A stretch of DNA of 64,000 nucleotides from Cenococcum geophilum 1.58 (taxonomy: Eukaryota > Ascomycota > Dothideomycetes > Gloniales > Gloniaceae): NCBI GenBank assembly GCA_001692895.1, contig KV748226.1, forward strand, positions 312,329-376,328. The letters are read 5' to 3'. Below, piece after piece: positions 33,737-44,975 of this stretch. The notes beneath the pieces were generated by a model. That model had not been told where the DNA came from, made no database searches, and worked only from the letters and a program-made list of their open reading frames with translations. The position numbers and the translations under genes were made by a program. Within the stretch, counting starts at the first letter, position 1, and each line of letters opens with the position of its first letter.

Positions 33737-35440
33737 TTATACTGATCGTCCGATACTTCAGTTTCTACATAAAACATTTTCTTTCGAAATTTAGACTTGT
33801 TTCCACCCTCGAGCGATGAATCATACAGTCATATTAGACTTTTGTCCCATTCGATGATTCCTCAACAGGCATTCTCCCTAATGCCCCTCAACAGCCATGC
33901 ACTGCTACCCACGTCTGCATCTCGACCGGCAAGGCTTGGATATGGAATTCGCTAAGTGTCGGAAGGCAGAAATCGATCAGAAATGCTACGGTTTCGACCT
34001 TTTTGCAGCGAACATGACGTGTCGTACTGTCTCGGCCAATTAGCCATATAGGTGGATTGCGCGCATAGTCAGACGAGTCTTGGTTCTTGCTCCAAGCGTG
34101 GTGTCGAGGGGCCACATTCTCGCATACACAAAGAGTATCCGAATCAACCTTCGACAAAATGATCCTCTCATGATTAGTGCAATTCCTTTACTATAGAGAG
34201 CTCCATTTTTATCATCAGCAACGTAATTCACGACCCCCTGGAAACCCAATCCTTGAGGTGGTCTTAGACTGGCAGTCATTAACCTGGGACCTTGGTCCCA
34301 GGCAATTGGCTTTTATAAATCTCTACTCTAGTGTTCTGCACACATTAGTGGAACACGTGTTTGGAGCATAGAAGTCATTTTATGGCTTGCTTGAGTGGTC
34401 AGCGATAAGCTCGAGTTCGTGGCACGACTAACATTTCTGCTCGGCCAGCTTTGTAACCCGGGAGTCATAAAGCCCGAATATTCTTCCACTGAACGGTGAA
34501 CAAGTGCTTACAGATCTGCAACGCATCAGGCTAAACCCAATGTCCCGAAATAGCGATGGTAACGGCTTGTGAAGCAATAGCTCACTGGCGTCACTGGTCA
34601 CTGCTGTTGAAAATGTCGTGAGCGGTCGTACATTCCTTGTTTCCTTGGGGCTGAGATATGCTGGCGGATAACCAATTAACACTGGCCAAGGTACCTACGG
34701 TCACTTTGTAAAAATAAAACTATTACGCCAATTGAAAAAATTTACATGACGTACGGCATTTCTGGTGTTTTCGTATATTTGGTGGCGGTCTGCATACTGC
34801 TCTTTGCGCCCACAGCAAATTACACTGTAATGCAGTTGGCACATATTAATAGACCAACCAGCTTCCGATATAGATAAAAAATGATTCTTGTTAGCCCCAA
34901 ACATTACCCAGTACCCACTGAATGTGCGAAGGCCAGTGATTTAATAAATACTCAACACCAGTATGAGGTCATGTTGGCATTGATATTGGACAGGCCTTCT
35001 ATGTTGAAGGGACATCGAACGTTGGGCCTAGATTGTGTGTACCTAGAGTCTTGGCATGGGATTGGTCGAAATTATGCTCTCCGTAGCCCAGATCTTTCAT
35101 GAATATTTAGAATCGTACTAACTTATGTCCAGTATGGTTAGTTTTATAAGCCTTGGCGTAGTATTGTGGTTGTCGGTTGCTCCGATGGTATATTGCGATC
35201 CTTGAAGACCTTAAATTTCACTTCTAAGCCATCAGTCTACTACCAGCAGTAAATCCCTATGCAGGGAAGTCTCGTCTTTAAGTTTAGGGAGCCCTTGCCT
35301 TACTTTTGGGCATTGCTCCTTTGCATAGATCGACTGTTTCTTTTAATGCTATCCCTTAACCCGTCGATTCTGGCACAGCGATATCGATAAGGATTAGCTA
35401 ACAGGAGGCCCTTATTCAAACATTCGGAATAAGAACTGTA
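33737..35440. other. gene-poor right end of the island
   Basis: Several short frames on both strands (for example 33888-34157 and 34428-34682 on minus, 34881-35102 on plus) have no recognisable domain and no convincing splice structure. A near-perfect palindrome CCTGGGACCTTGGTCCCAGG lies at about 34281-34300. A decayed gene cannot be excluded. Confidence 0.45.
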
Positions 35441-35599
35441 GTAACTATAAGGTTATTTAAATTGCTTATAGATAGCTACCTAGGCCTAGTACTTAGAGTT
35501 AAGCTTTATAAGATACTTATTCTAATACTGCGTATATATATATATAGAACGGAATCTTATATACAGAATAGCTCTAATTTATCCTAAGTAGCCTCTTAT
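35441..35599. other. start of the right AT-rich block, unassigned
   Basis: Composition switches to RIP-like TA-rich sequence at about 35440. A (TA)n run sits at about 35533-35543. No element could be named. Confidence 0.45.
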
Positions 35600-35715
35600 T
35601 GTCACAGAGTAAGTATAAGCGACGATAATATATAGCGAAGTAGATATTATTAAGCTATATATATAAACTATATAATAAAGTTAAGACATTGCGTAAGGAA
35701 AGAAGGTAAGAAAAC
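35600..35715 (-). repeat. family D LTR fragment, left part (split by C1)
   Basis: Starts TGTCACAGAGTAAGTATAAG, matching the first 116 bases of the 400-bp LTRs at 56217 and 61837. The LTR continues at 43668 after element C1. The strand is given as that of the complete D element, whose LTRs read the same way here. Confidence 0.8.
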
Positions 35716-36140
35716 TGTTACAGACGCTTTAAGTACGATGTTACGACTACTTGGAGAAGAGACGGAAGAAGCTAGTTAGTTAATTTAGGCACGGTTTAGG
35801 ATGGAGCCGATAGAANCATGTGATGAGGAATAGTAACCAAGGTCATATAATATGCTACGTGTTAAACGGGAGGAATGAGAGGAACTTGCGTACCTTACGT
35901 ATAAGACGTATATCACGTATAAGAAGGATTTTATAGGAGTACGGTTGTATATTTAAGGACCCTTAGTCCCTACCTAGATAGTTTCTTCCTTATAGTAATT
36001 CTCAGAATATAATTAGAGTTAATCTGTTAGGCAACCACTCCACCAGTTATTATTACTTGTCGACTTTTATACTTGCATTTCCTATACACCTAGCCCAATA
36101 ACAGGACCTACCGTAGTTCTTACTATAAGGTTCCGTTACA
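35716..36140 (+). repeat. 5' LTR of C1 (425 bp)
   Basis: TGTTACAGAC...TTCCGTTACA. Aligned by eye with the 3' LTR it needs no gap and differs by C/T and G/A changes only; one base (35816) is ambiguous. Confidence 0.92.
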
Positions 36141-36159
36141 CAATTACTACCTAGTTACA

Positions 36160-37700
36160 GTATTAAATATAGAAAGTCGGATAATATACTACTAAAAGCA
36201 GCCATTATAACGCTATTAACGGCGGCAACTACATTAAGATTAGGTAACGATACTAGTATAGCAGACACTAACTTATAGTAACCTATAATAGTCGGATAGT
36301 TATAAAAGATAGTTAACTAGCTAATAGAAAATAATACAACATTAGAAAATAGGATTAACGGAATAGGCGCAGTAAAGGTTAAGTTACTATCGATTAAAAG
36401 ATACTTAGGAGAGAGATTAAAGCTTAAAGGATTCCTTACGTAAATACACTTTAAGGTCGCACAGGAGGGAGCTAAGCTAGTAATACCTATAGATTAAATA
36501 ACATATGCAGGATTGTTCTTAATAGGAAGAGCACTTAAATAGTTTAAGTCTTACCTTACGGAAATCCAGGCAAATGGGATAATAACTATAAACCAAGAGG
36601 TACGGTTTATGTTCTTAAACTAGAACGGATTTATAGAGCGACTTATACAAATATTTAGAGACCTAGAGGTAGTAACTACAGCGGAAAGAAAACTCTAAGA
36701 CATTACGCAATAAACCTTAGCAATTAAGTATATAATGTAGTTCTAAACGTTAGTAATATAAGTAGAGTAGAATAATAGGGCGCTTATGGCACAGTATAAG
36801 TAAGGACTTAAGGCTAAAGTCTAGGACGTAATTATCCTAATAGAAGATGCGGATACCCTAAGGGAACTAATAGATTAAGCAATTAAGATTAATAATTAGA
36901 TCTACTAAAGGAAATAGGCTAAGAAGAGCTAGGATAGAGTTCTATAGTTATATAAGGCGTAGAGTACGCAACAACTAAAGCTAAGTTAGAAATTATGGTA
37001 TAGCGTAAAGCTAATGGACCTAAGTGGTACTAAAGATGCCTATAAGAGATAGAGTAAGAAACTATAAAAACCTAAAGGTTAAGGATCTAGTAATTATAGG
37101 ACTAAGGAGTAAAGGCTAAACCAAGGATCTTAGCAGCAGAAGATATTTAGGTAGACTCTATAGTAAAAGTAATAGTTTAGAGAGGGAGCTTATATAAATT
37201 GCGGAAAATAAGGTTACTTTATAAGGGATTATAAAGATGGTTAGAGTTACTATATAATAAAGGGAACTAGACTAATAGTAGACGATATATATATATAAAG
37301 GGATAATAATATACTACAAGGAACAAAAGAGTGTTTAATTAGAAGTTTCGCGTTTTATTATAATAACGCATGCCAAATTTATAAGAACGCCAAGTATGGC
37401 GTAAGCTACTAGCTATAGGAGCTAGCACCTATAAAATATAGAGGTATTAATAAACTAGTTTATAGATTGGATATTAAGGACAATAAATTTGATGTAGGCG
37501 AAATATTTCGTAATAATAAGGTAATAAGAGCGGTTTACTAGGAATATATAGCTATTAAAGATATTATACTAAAGGTAGAGGATAATTCCACTATAGAATA
37601 GGGAATATTAGTAGGGATTAAGACCCTACTAGATATAATATCTATCGCTTCACGAGACGTAAGAGAAGTAGGATAGTAAACTACTTCGGCACTTAATAAA
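36160..37700 (+). pseudogene. gag relic of C1
   Basis: With stops read through, the frame gives an alpha-helical capsid-like part (KAAITPLTAATTLRLGND at about 36195, later KFMFL-type and ERLIQIFRDLEVVTTAERK near 36635-36690). A zinc-knuckle remnant INCGKQGYFIRDYKDG lies near 37190-37238, where the second Cys/His positions have been changed (C-to-Y type changes fit G-to-A). Gag packages the element's RNA. It is inactive. Confidence 0.7.
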
Positions 37701-39219
37701 GGTAAAAGGCTATAGGCTTAAGATTCTTAAGACAAGATAAAAGAGGACTAAGATTTTTAAGATGAGATAAGATAAGCTTAAGGACCTATAATAGATGATA
37801 ACTAATAGAGCAGAGCAGTAGCTTAGTTTAAGAATATATAAATAAGCTTAGGACGAAGTTTCCCACAGGCATAAGATTCTTAAGATAAGATAAGTGAGAT
37901 TTAAGACTCTTAAGATAAGATAAGAACACTAAGTAAGCCTAATTAGACTAAGGCTGAAGCTAAGCTTAAGTTAGAAGCAAGCTCGGGATTAAAGAATCTA
38001 AGGGACTAAGAATTTGGAGTATAAATTAGGATACCTATAGATAAGAGGCGAGGAGCTTCTTTATAGATTAGAGAATTTATAATATAAATAGCAACTAGAC
38101 TAGGAAACAGACACATAGACCTAAAGGACTTACTAGTAGAATATAGTATTCAGACTAAAGATCGAAAAGTTAATACTAAGATTAAAAAGTAAGAAAACTT
38201 TAAGGATTAGAGCGTAAGGCGCAAACTAAAGGAAACCATAGAAGAGTTTAGGTAAAGAATTATTGTATGGTAAGAATAGAAATTAGATAAGAGATCTAGT
38301 ACGTTAGGACATATAAAGGACAGAGCGCTAGTATAAAGAATTACTAATAGGCCTAGGGCAGGCACACTAAGAGCTAAGTGGCTTATTAAACTAAAAAATA
38401 AAGAGGATCTAGGAATCCTAATTAGGTTTAAGGAACGATATACTAAGGGCTATTATAATGTAGTAATAAGAAGATACTTCCTTATGGATAAGCCGTATAT
38501 ACTCTAGCAGCTGTATTAAAAGTGGTATAGGCAAAGGCATAATAATAAGTGGGAAGATTTCTATATATAGTTGGATAAATAAGTTATCTAGAACTACCTA
38601 ATTACAGAAAAGGCTATAAATTACATTAAAGGAGCCTTAATTATGACGTTAAAGGATCTAAAGGAATAATTAGAGGATTAGAGAAGCAAGTAATATATCT
38701 TAATACCTGCGAATAAAGTTATAGCGTTTAGATTAGCATAATAGAGGTTTAAACTTAAGGATAAAGACGAGCTAAGAGTTAACCTAAAGCACCTAGTATA
38801 CTATACGCTATTATGGATTGTATACGTGGACGATATATATAAGATATATAAGAATCTAAAGAAAAAGAATTGGAAATACCCTATAAGGATATACTAGATA
38901 ACGGACGAGTAATAGTATAGGAATACTAAATATATATATAGATGGCATCTAGCAGAAGTTTAAGAGGAAGGAGATTTAATACTTTAACCAGGAAGATTCC
39001 TTACGGAAGAATACTTAGATGGATAATAGTGGTGGGAATGCCTAGAGAATATGTGTCTATAGTATATAGAAGACAAAAAGCGAACTAGGTATTGGCTAAA
39101 GAGTAAGCTAAGTATATAAGGATTAAGTAGCTAATAGTTAGGAAAAGTAGAGGCCTATAGGACTAGAGGGAGCTAGTAGTAAAGCCTTAGACCCTTAAAG
39201 GAATTTAAGGATAATACTT

Positions 39220-42200
39220 AAATTTACGAATAAAGTGGTAGGATTAATAGTTTGAAGCGCTAATAGATAGTAGAGTAACGCGAAACCATATCTTACTAGT
39301 AGTAGTTAAGAGAATAGGGCTACCTTATAGACGGAAGGAGCAACCTTATCTATTAGTTATAATTTTAGGAGATCTAATAGCCTATGGAGGAAGGATTATT
39401 AATCTTAAAATAGGACCTATTTAACTAACCATTAAAGGGAAATAAATCGAGATGTTTTTTGATATCCTACTATTGGGACGAGATAAGGTAGTATTAGGAA
39501 TGCCTTAGTTATAAGAATATAATCTAAAAATTAATTAGATTATAGGTTAGGTCGATATTAGAGATACTTAACGCCGTAAGATGTAATAATAAGCTAAGTT
39601 GGTATAGTACTAAGTCGGAGCGATATATAAAGAGACTAAGCGAGGCTTAAGTTATATACTAAAAAGATACTATAAGTATGGTAAGAAACTATGGTTACCA
39701 AAAAGTAAAAAGCTGTTAAAGTATATAGTATAGGACTATAAGATAGAATTAGAACTAGGAATAAGTTTAAAGTTCTTTCTAATCTATAAGCTTACCAAAG
39801 AGAAAGGTAGAGCATTAAAAGAGTTTATCTAGGAAAATTTATAAAAGGGATATATTAGACTATTGTAGTTATTAGCGGGATATCTAGTACTATTTATACC
39901 GAAGAAGAATAGTAAACTAAGGCTGTATATTAACTATAGATAGTTAAACAGTATTACTAGAAAGGATAAGTATCCTTTACCCTTAATTAGTAAAATCTAA
40001 GATAGGATAGGTAACGCGCAAATTTTTACGAAGATAGATCTAAGATAGGCGTACTATTAGATTAGAATTAAGGAAGGCGACAAATAAAAGGCAGCCTTTA
40101 GGTTAAAGGAAGGACTATATAAACTATTAGTTATATAATTTGGGCTTATAAACGCACTAGCAACATTCTAAAAGCGTATTAATAATATATTAGGAGAATA
40201 CTTGGATAAATTTGTTATAGTATATTTTAATAATATTATTATCTACTTAATAACTAAGGAAAAATATAGGGAATATATTAAATGGGTTTTAAAGAGACTA
40301 TAAGAAGAACAGATGCTAGTAGTAATTAAGAAATACGAGTTCTTCACTAGGAAAACCGATTTTGTTAGATTTATTATTAAACTAGGCCAACTTAGTATAG
40401 ATCTAAAGAAGATTAAGGCTATAGTAAATTGGTAAGAACTAGAGAACGTTATATAGTTAAAATCGTTTTTAGGGTTTTATAATTACTGTAGAAGGTTTAT
40501 AGCGCAATAGTTAAAGGATATTAAGCTATTTACGCGATTAATAAAGAAAGAAGAACTATAGGTATAGGAAAAGGAGCAATAAGAACTCTTTAGAAAAGTT
40601 AAAAAGTTATTTACTTAAGAGCTAGTTCTTAAGATCTATTAACTAGGACTAGAAACGGTTGTAGAAACAGATATATTAGACTATATACTAGGGGCGTACT
40701 TTATATAAAGGCATTAAGATAGATGGCACCTAGTGGCATACTATAGTTAAAAGATAATACTACTAGAGTTAAACTATAACATCTATAATAAGGAGTTATT
40801 AGGTATAGTTATAGCATTAAAGGAATAGAGAGCATTCTTATAAGGTATAGAGAAACTATTTATAGTTAAGATGGATTATAAGAACCTAACGAGATTCCTA
40901 ATAATAAAGGAACTTAACTAAAGATAGGTTAAATGGGTAGAGATACTTACGGAATACTATTTTAAGATTTAGTATACTAAAGGTACAGATAATATAAGGG
41001 CAGATACTTTAAGTTAAAAGGCTAAACTATAAAATAATAAAAAGCTATTAGGGGCTTTACTGCAAAAAGATATAGACGGATTAATCAGATATAATTATCC
41101 AAAAATTATAGCAACTTAGGAAGAACTAGAAAGAGTTTATAAGACACTAAAAAGCTTTTAGGTATAAAGAATTCTAGAGGTATAACTAGAAGATCTATAG
41201 ATAGATATATATAAAAATTAAGAAGTAAAGTATATCCTAAGAAGCATAGCAGAGCAATTTATAGAAGAATTCTATAAGGGATTGACTTAAGGACATAATG
41301 GAGCTATAGGCTTAGTATTAAGACTCTAAGAGGAGTATATTATTAATAGAATCTAGAGAATAGCTAGGAGGGTTATAAAAGAATACCTAGATTGCTAAAG
41401 GAATAAACTAGTAAGGTATAAGCTATATAGAGGGCTATAACCTATTAAAACACTAGAGAGACTATAGGAGGTCATATTATAGGACTTTATTATTAAGTTA
41501 CTAAAGTTAAAAGATCCTATTACTGGACAAGATTATAACGCGATTTTAATAATAGTAGATAAGCTTATAAAGTGGGGATACTTTATAGTATATATAGAAG
41601 AAATATTAGCGAAAGATGTCGCTAGAATTTATATTAAAGAAGTATTTATAAGACATAGAGCACTAAGTAAGATTATATCGGACAGAGATCTAAGATTCGT
41701 AGCAGCATTTTAGAAAGTATTCTTAGCAGAGTAAGGAGTTAGAGCAGTAACTTCTACTGTATATTACCCGTAGACAGACGGTTAAACGGAAAAATTAAAT
41801 TAAACACTAGAGTAGTATCTAAGACATTATATTAATTATATATAGAACAATTAGATATTACTATTACTAGTTATATAGTTTGCATATAACATAACGCCAT
41901 AGGAAGGCACAGGCATATTACTATTTAAGGCAAATTATAGATATAAGCTAAGGACATCGTTATTACTACAATAAGTAAAAAAAATAAGTAGTATAGCCAA
42001 AGAAAAAATAAAGACGTTAATAAATCTTTATGTAGATCTTATAGAATTAGCAAAAAAAGTATAAAAGAAAATAAAAAAGTACTATAATGCTAGGAGATCT
42101 AAGGGACTAGATCTTAAGGAGGGAGATAAAGTATAGCTACTATATAAAAATTTCAAGAGTTAACAATTAAGCAAGAAGTTAGACTACGTTAGACTAGGAC

Positions 42201-42510
42201 CTTTTAAAATTACACAAAGGATTTCACCAGTTACGTTTAAGTTGAACCTACTAGCTAAAATAAAGATCTACCCTATATAGTATATCGCAATGCTAAAGCC
42301 AGTATATAGGAATGTTAAGCCACCGGTTTACAAAGCAGATACGTATAGAGGATAAGAAGAAGACAAATAGCAAGTTTTAAAGATTGTTAGTTATAAGGAC
42401 ATTAACAATAAAATATAGTACGAGGTTAAGTAAATAGGCTACACTAAGACTACCTAGGAGCCACTAAAGAATTTAAGGAACACTATAAGAAAGGTATAGA
42501 AGTATTGGAA
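39220..42510 (+). pseudogene. pol relic of C1 (protease, RT, RNase H, integrase, chromodomain)
   Basis: Protease: FEALIDSGVTRNHILL near 39250-39300, an aspartic protease D-S-G core. [22 protein letters not shown] near 39910-39970, KIDLRQAYYQIRIKEGDKQK near 40033-40090, catalytic box degraded to VIVYFNNIIIYL near 40214-40250. RNase H: ETDILDYILGAYF near 40665-40705 and the conserved KGTDNIRADTLS near 40980-41020. Integrase runs from about 41230 to 42250. Chromodomain: about 42375-42500, with KQIGYTKTTQE where W codons became stops. Gaps in the frame are RIP-type TAG/TAA. A long poorly recognised region (37700-39220) between gag and protease probably belongs to the same polyprotein. Confidence 0.75.
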
Positions 42511-42540
42511 GAAATTAGGTTAGGCAGTATTAATAAAGAA

Positions 42541-43160
42541 GGATTACTAAAGAATAAGTTACCTAAGGGGGACCTAAGAAGAGCAGTTGCCAAATTACGC
42601 AGATCTATTTCCTTCTCTATTAAAAGAGAATCTGTTTTTTTATCGCTAAGTTCCTATAAACCTTATTTTATAAGTTTCTACTCCTTAAAACGAACCTTCT
42701 TATAAACCTTCTTAAGATAAAGTAAATAGGTAGACGCCACAATCTAAGTATCTAAGGCCTTCTGTTCCGCATTATAAGAACATTCTAATTTAGTAAGGGC
42801 TTAAGACAGTTTACTATCTAGCTATGTAGCAGTAGATTAAATATAAAACCCTAAGATAAATTAATTAAGGAACTAGACGACTATTAAGAGTAATAGGTTA
42901 CGTATACTTAGCATTAAAGGTAGAGTAAACGTTACAGGACAAATAAATATTTGCTTTAGTGCACTCTAAATAAAAGGACGGTTATTGTAAAGATAGGTTC
43001 GTTAACGCAATATAAACTAACCCCTTTTTAGAACAACGAGAACACGGAGACGGTATAATCTCACTAAGAGATAATATTACAGCAATAGTGCGAGCGCGAC
43101 GTTAGGCGTGTAAAGAAGAAATTACTTTAGGTATAATAAGCAATAATATTAACTAAATTA
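42541..43160 (-). pseudogene. antisense ORF in 3' region of C1
   Basis: Counterpart of the antisense frame in copy A: RARTIAVILSLSEIIPSPCS on the minus strand near 43103-43045, and a coiled-coil-like part containing AEQKALDT and LLYLKKVYKKVRFKE near 42770-42690. Interruptions in these frames are TAA/TAG of the CAA/CAG type. Confidence 0.4.
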
Positions 43161-43242
43161 ATTAAACGGATATTATACCTCTAGCGAATAACTTAGAGAT
43201 ATTTTAAATCTTTAAGGACAAAGATAGAGAGGAGGGAGATGG

Positions 43243-43667
43243 TGTTACGGACGCTTTAAGTATAATGCTATAACTACTTAGAGAAGAGACGGAAGAAGCT
43301 AGTTAGTTAATTTAGGTATAGTTTAGAATGGAGCCAATAGAACTATATAATAAGGAATAGTAACTAAGGTTATATAATATGCTATATATTAAATAGGAGG
43401 AATAAGAGGAACTTACGTACCTTACGTATAAGATGTATATTATATATAAAAAGGATTTTATAGGAGTACGGTTGTGTATTTAAGGACCCTTAATCCCTAC
43501 CTAGATAGTTCCTTCCTTATAGTAATTCTCAGAATATAATTAGAGTTAATCTATTAGGCAACCACTCCACCAGTTGTTATTACTTGTCGACTTTTATACT
43601 TGCATTTCCTACACACCTAGCCCAATAACAGGACCCACCGTAGTTCTTACTACAAGGTTCCGTTACA
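43243..43667 (+). repeat. 3' LTR of C1 (425 bp)
   Basis: TGTTACGGAC...TTCCGTTACA, followed by the target duplication AAAAC. Confidence 0.92.
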
Positions 43668-43672
43668 AAAAC

Positions 43673-43830
43673 GGGAAGAAAGGGTATATATTATTAGATT
43701 GGTTGCTTAATTAATATATATAGAGTAGAATAGGATTTAGGTAGTAGTCCTAGCAGAACTCAGCAGGATTTAGTAGAACTTAGCGGAATATAGTAGAATA
43801 TAGTAGATTGCCGTCAGATTGCCGCAAATT
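43673..43830 (-). repeat. family D LTR fragment, right part
   Basis: Continues the LTR interrupted at 35715: gggaagaaagggtatata, then the tagcagaa/gcagaactt repeats and the agattgcc repeats. It stops after about 274 of 400 bases, where an E-family LTR starts with TGTTACAGCG. Confidence 0.75.
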
Positions 43831-44057
43831 TGTTACAGCGCTTATGGAAAACAGTGGATTACGGTAGACGTTATGGTAGACGCAGAGTCACGTAAGCCCA
43901 CGTGACTCGAGGACCGCATATAACTTTAAGCGGTGCTGCTATTCTTCTCCTTTCCTTTCTCTAGCTTCGGATCCTCGTTTATATACAATCTAATTATATA
44001 GGCTTGCGCGCCCCTCTTGCCGCACTCGTGCCTTAATTAACTAAGTCGCTAATATCA
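43831..44057 (+). repeat. 5' LTR of E1 (about 227 bp)
   Basis: TGTTACAGCGC...GCTAATATCA, followed by tctaaag, which may be the primer-binding region. The end was set by comparison with E2. It retains more GC than most of the block. Confidence 0.65.
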
Positions 44058-44403
44058 TCTAAAGTTTATTTATTTTTTTCTTTCTAAGTAAGAACTTAAA
44101 TATATTTATAGACTAGAATAGGATAAGAACACAGAAATAGATATAAAGGATATTACTAGAATAATAAAAATAGAATAGGACCCTAAGACATAGAATTAAA
44201 ATATAAAAGGAATATAAATAAAACACTAAGAACTAGACATACATAGACTGAAATCCCTAAAGAAATTACCCGGAATTATTTAACACCCTACTACTATACT
44301 AAAAAATATAGTAGCCGGTAAAGTAGCTATAGGACCTATAAATACCTTAGATAAAGAAATAATTAATATTTTAACCCCCTAGGCAGAACTTATAGTAGCT
44401 AAT
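43831..44403 (+). mobile_element. family E Gypsy element, copy E1, 5' fragment
   Basis: LTR plus the start of the internal region, matching 53009-53570 of copy E2 (gttttaacccc, aggcagaactt). The match ends at about 44403, where an F-family LTR in the opposite direction begins. The rest of E1 is absent. Confidence 0.75.
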
Positions 44404-44598
44404 TATAAGGGATATTATTGTAGTCACCTTAGGTTGCCCTTAGGACAACCCCTAAACGCCCCCTAGATAGTTGCCGGTTATATACTAAAGGTATATACCT
44501 ATAGTATATAGTTTTTACAATCCTAGAGACCTTACCTCCTTGAGAATTTATCTCCTCTATAATTTATCTATTCCTATAATCGTGCCTTATAGCCAAGA
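44404..44598 (+). repeat. family F LTR fragment
   Basis: The reverse complement of 63286-63480 (shared: ataagggatatt, aggttgccctta, ctagatagttgc, and the internal palindrome around ggtatatacc). Its right end is cut by element C2. Confidence 0.75.
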
Positions 44599-44975
44599 GT
44601 CGGAAGAAGCTAGTTAGTTGATTCGGGCATAGTCTAGGATAGAGCCGGTAGAGCTATGTGACGAGGAATAGTAACCAAGGTCACATAATATGCTACGTAT
44701 TAAATGAGAGGAACGGGAGAAACTTATATACCTTACGTATAAGACGTATATTATATATAAGAAGGATTTTATAAAAGTACGGTTGTATATTTAAGGACCC
44801 TTAATCCCTACCTAGATAGTTCCTTCCTTATAGTAATTCTTAGAATATAATTAGAGTTAATCTATTAGGCAACCACTCTACTAGTTATTATTATATTGTT
44901 AACTTTAATTCCTTTACCTATATACCTAGCCCAATAATAAGCCTATCGTAGTACTTGCTACAAGGTTCCGTTATA
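44599..44975 (+). repeat. 5' LTR of C2, 5'-truncated
   Basis: Begins GTCGGAAGAAGC, inside the family C LTR, and ends TTCCGTTATA, where the final CA is changed to TA. Confidence 0.85.

Larger units (their letters stand above)
35716..43667 (+). mobile_element. family C chromodomain Gypsy element, copy C1, complete
   Basis: 7952 bp with two 425-bp LTRs (TG...CA ends) and a perfect 5-bp target duplication AAAAC at 35711-35715 and 43668-43672. The order gag, protease, RT, RNase H, integrase, chromodomain is that of a chromovirus. A 700-bp 3' region carries an antisense ORF. All coding frames are broken by RIP-type stops. It is inserted in an LTR of family D. Confidence 0.92.

Noticed and set aside
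33888..34279. Possible HET-domain remnant on minus strand (WLIGRD, CENVAPRHH)
   Set aside because: I could not find the ordered HET motifs; two overlapping frames compete and no splice model links them.
34281..34300. CCTGGGACC/GGTCCCAGG palindrome as a regulatory operator
   Set aside because: Single occurrence with no adjoining gene; recorded only as a palindrome.
42505..42705. 66-codon open frame, plus strand, after the C1 chromodomain
   Set aside because: Overlaps the end of pol and the antisense ORF; not open in copies A and C2 over the same span.
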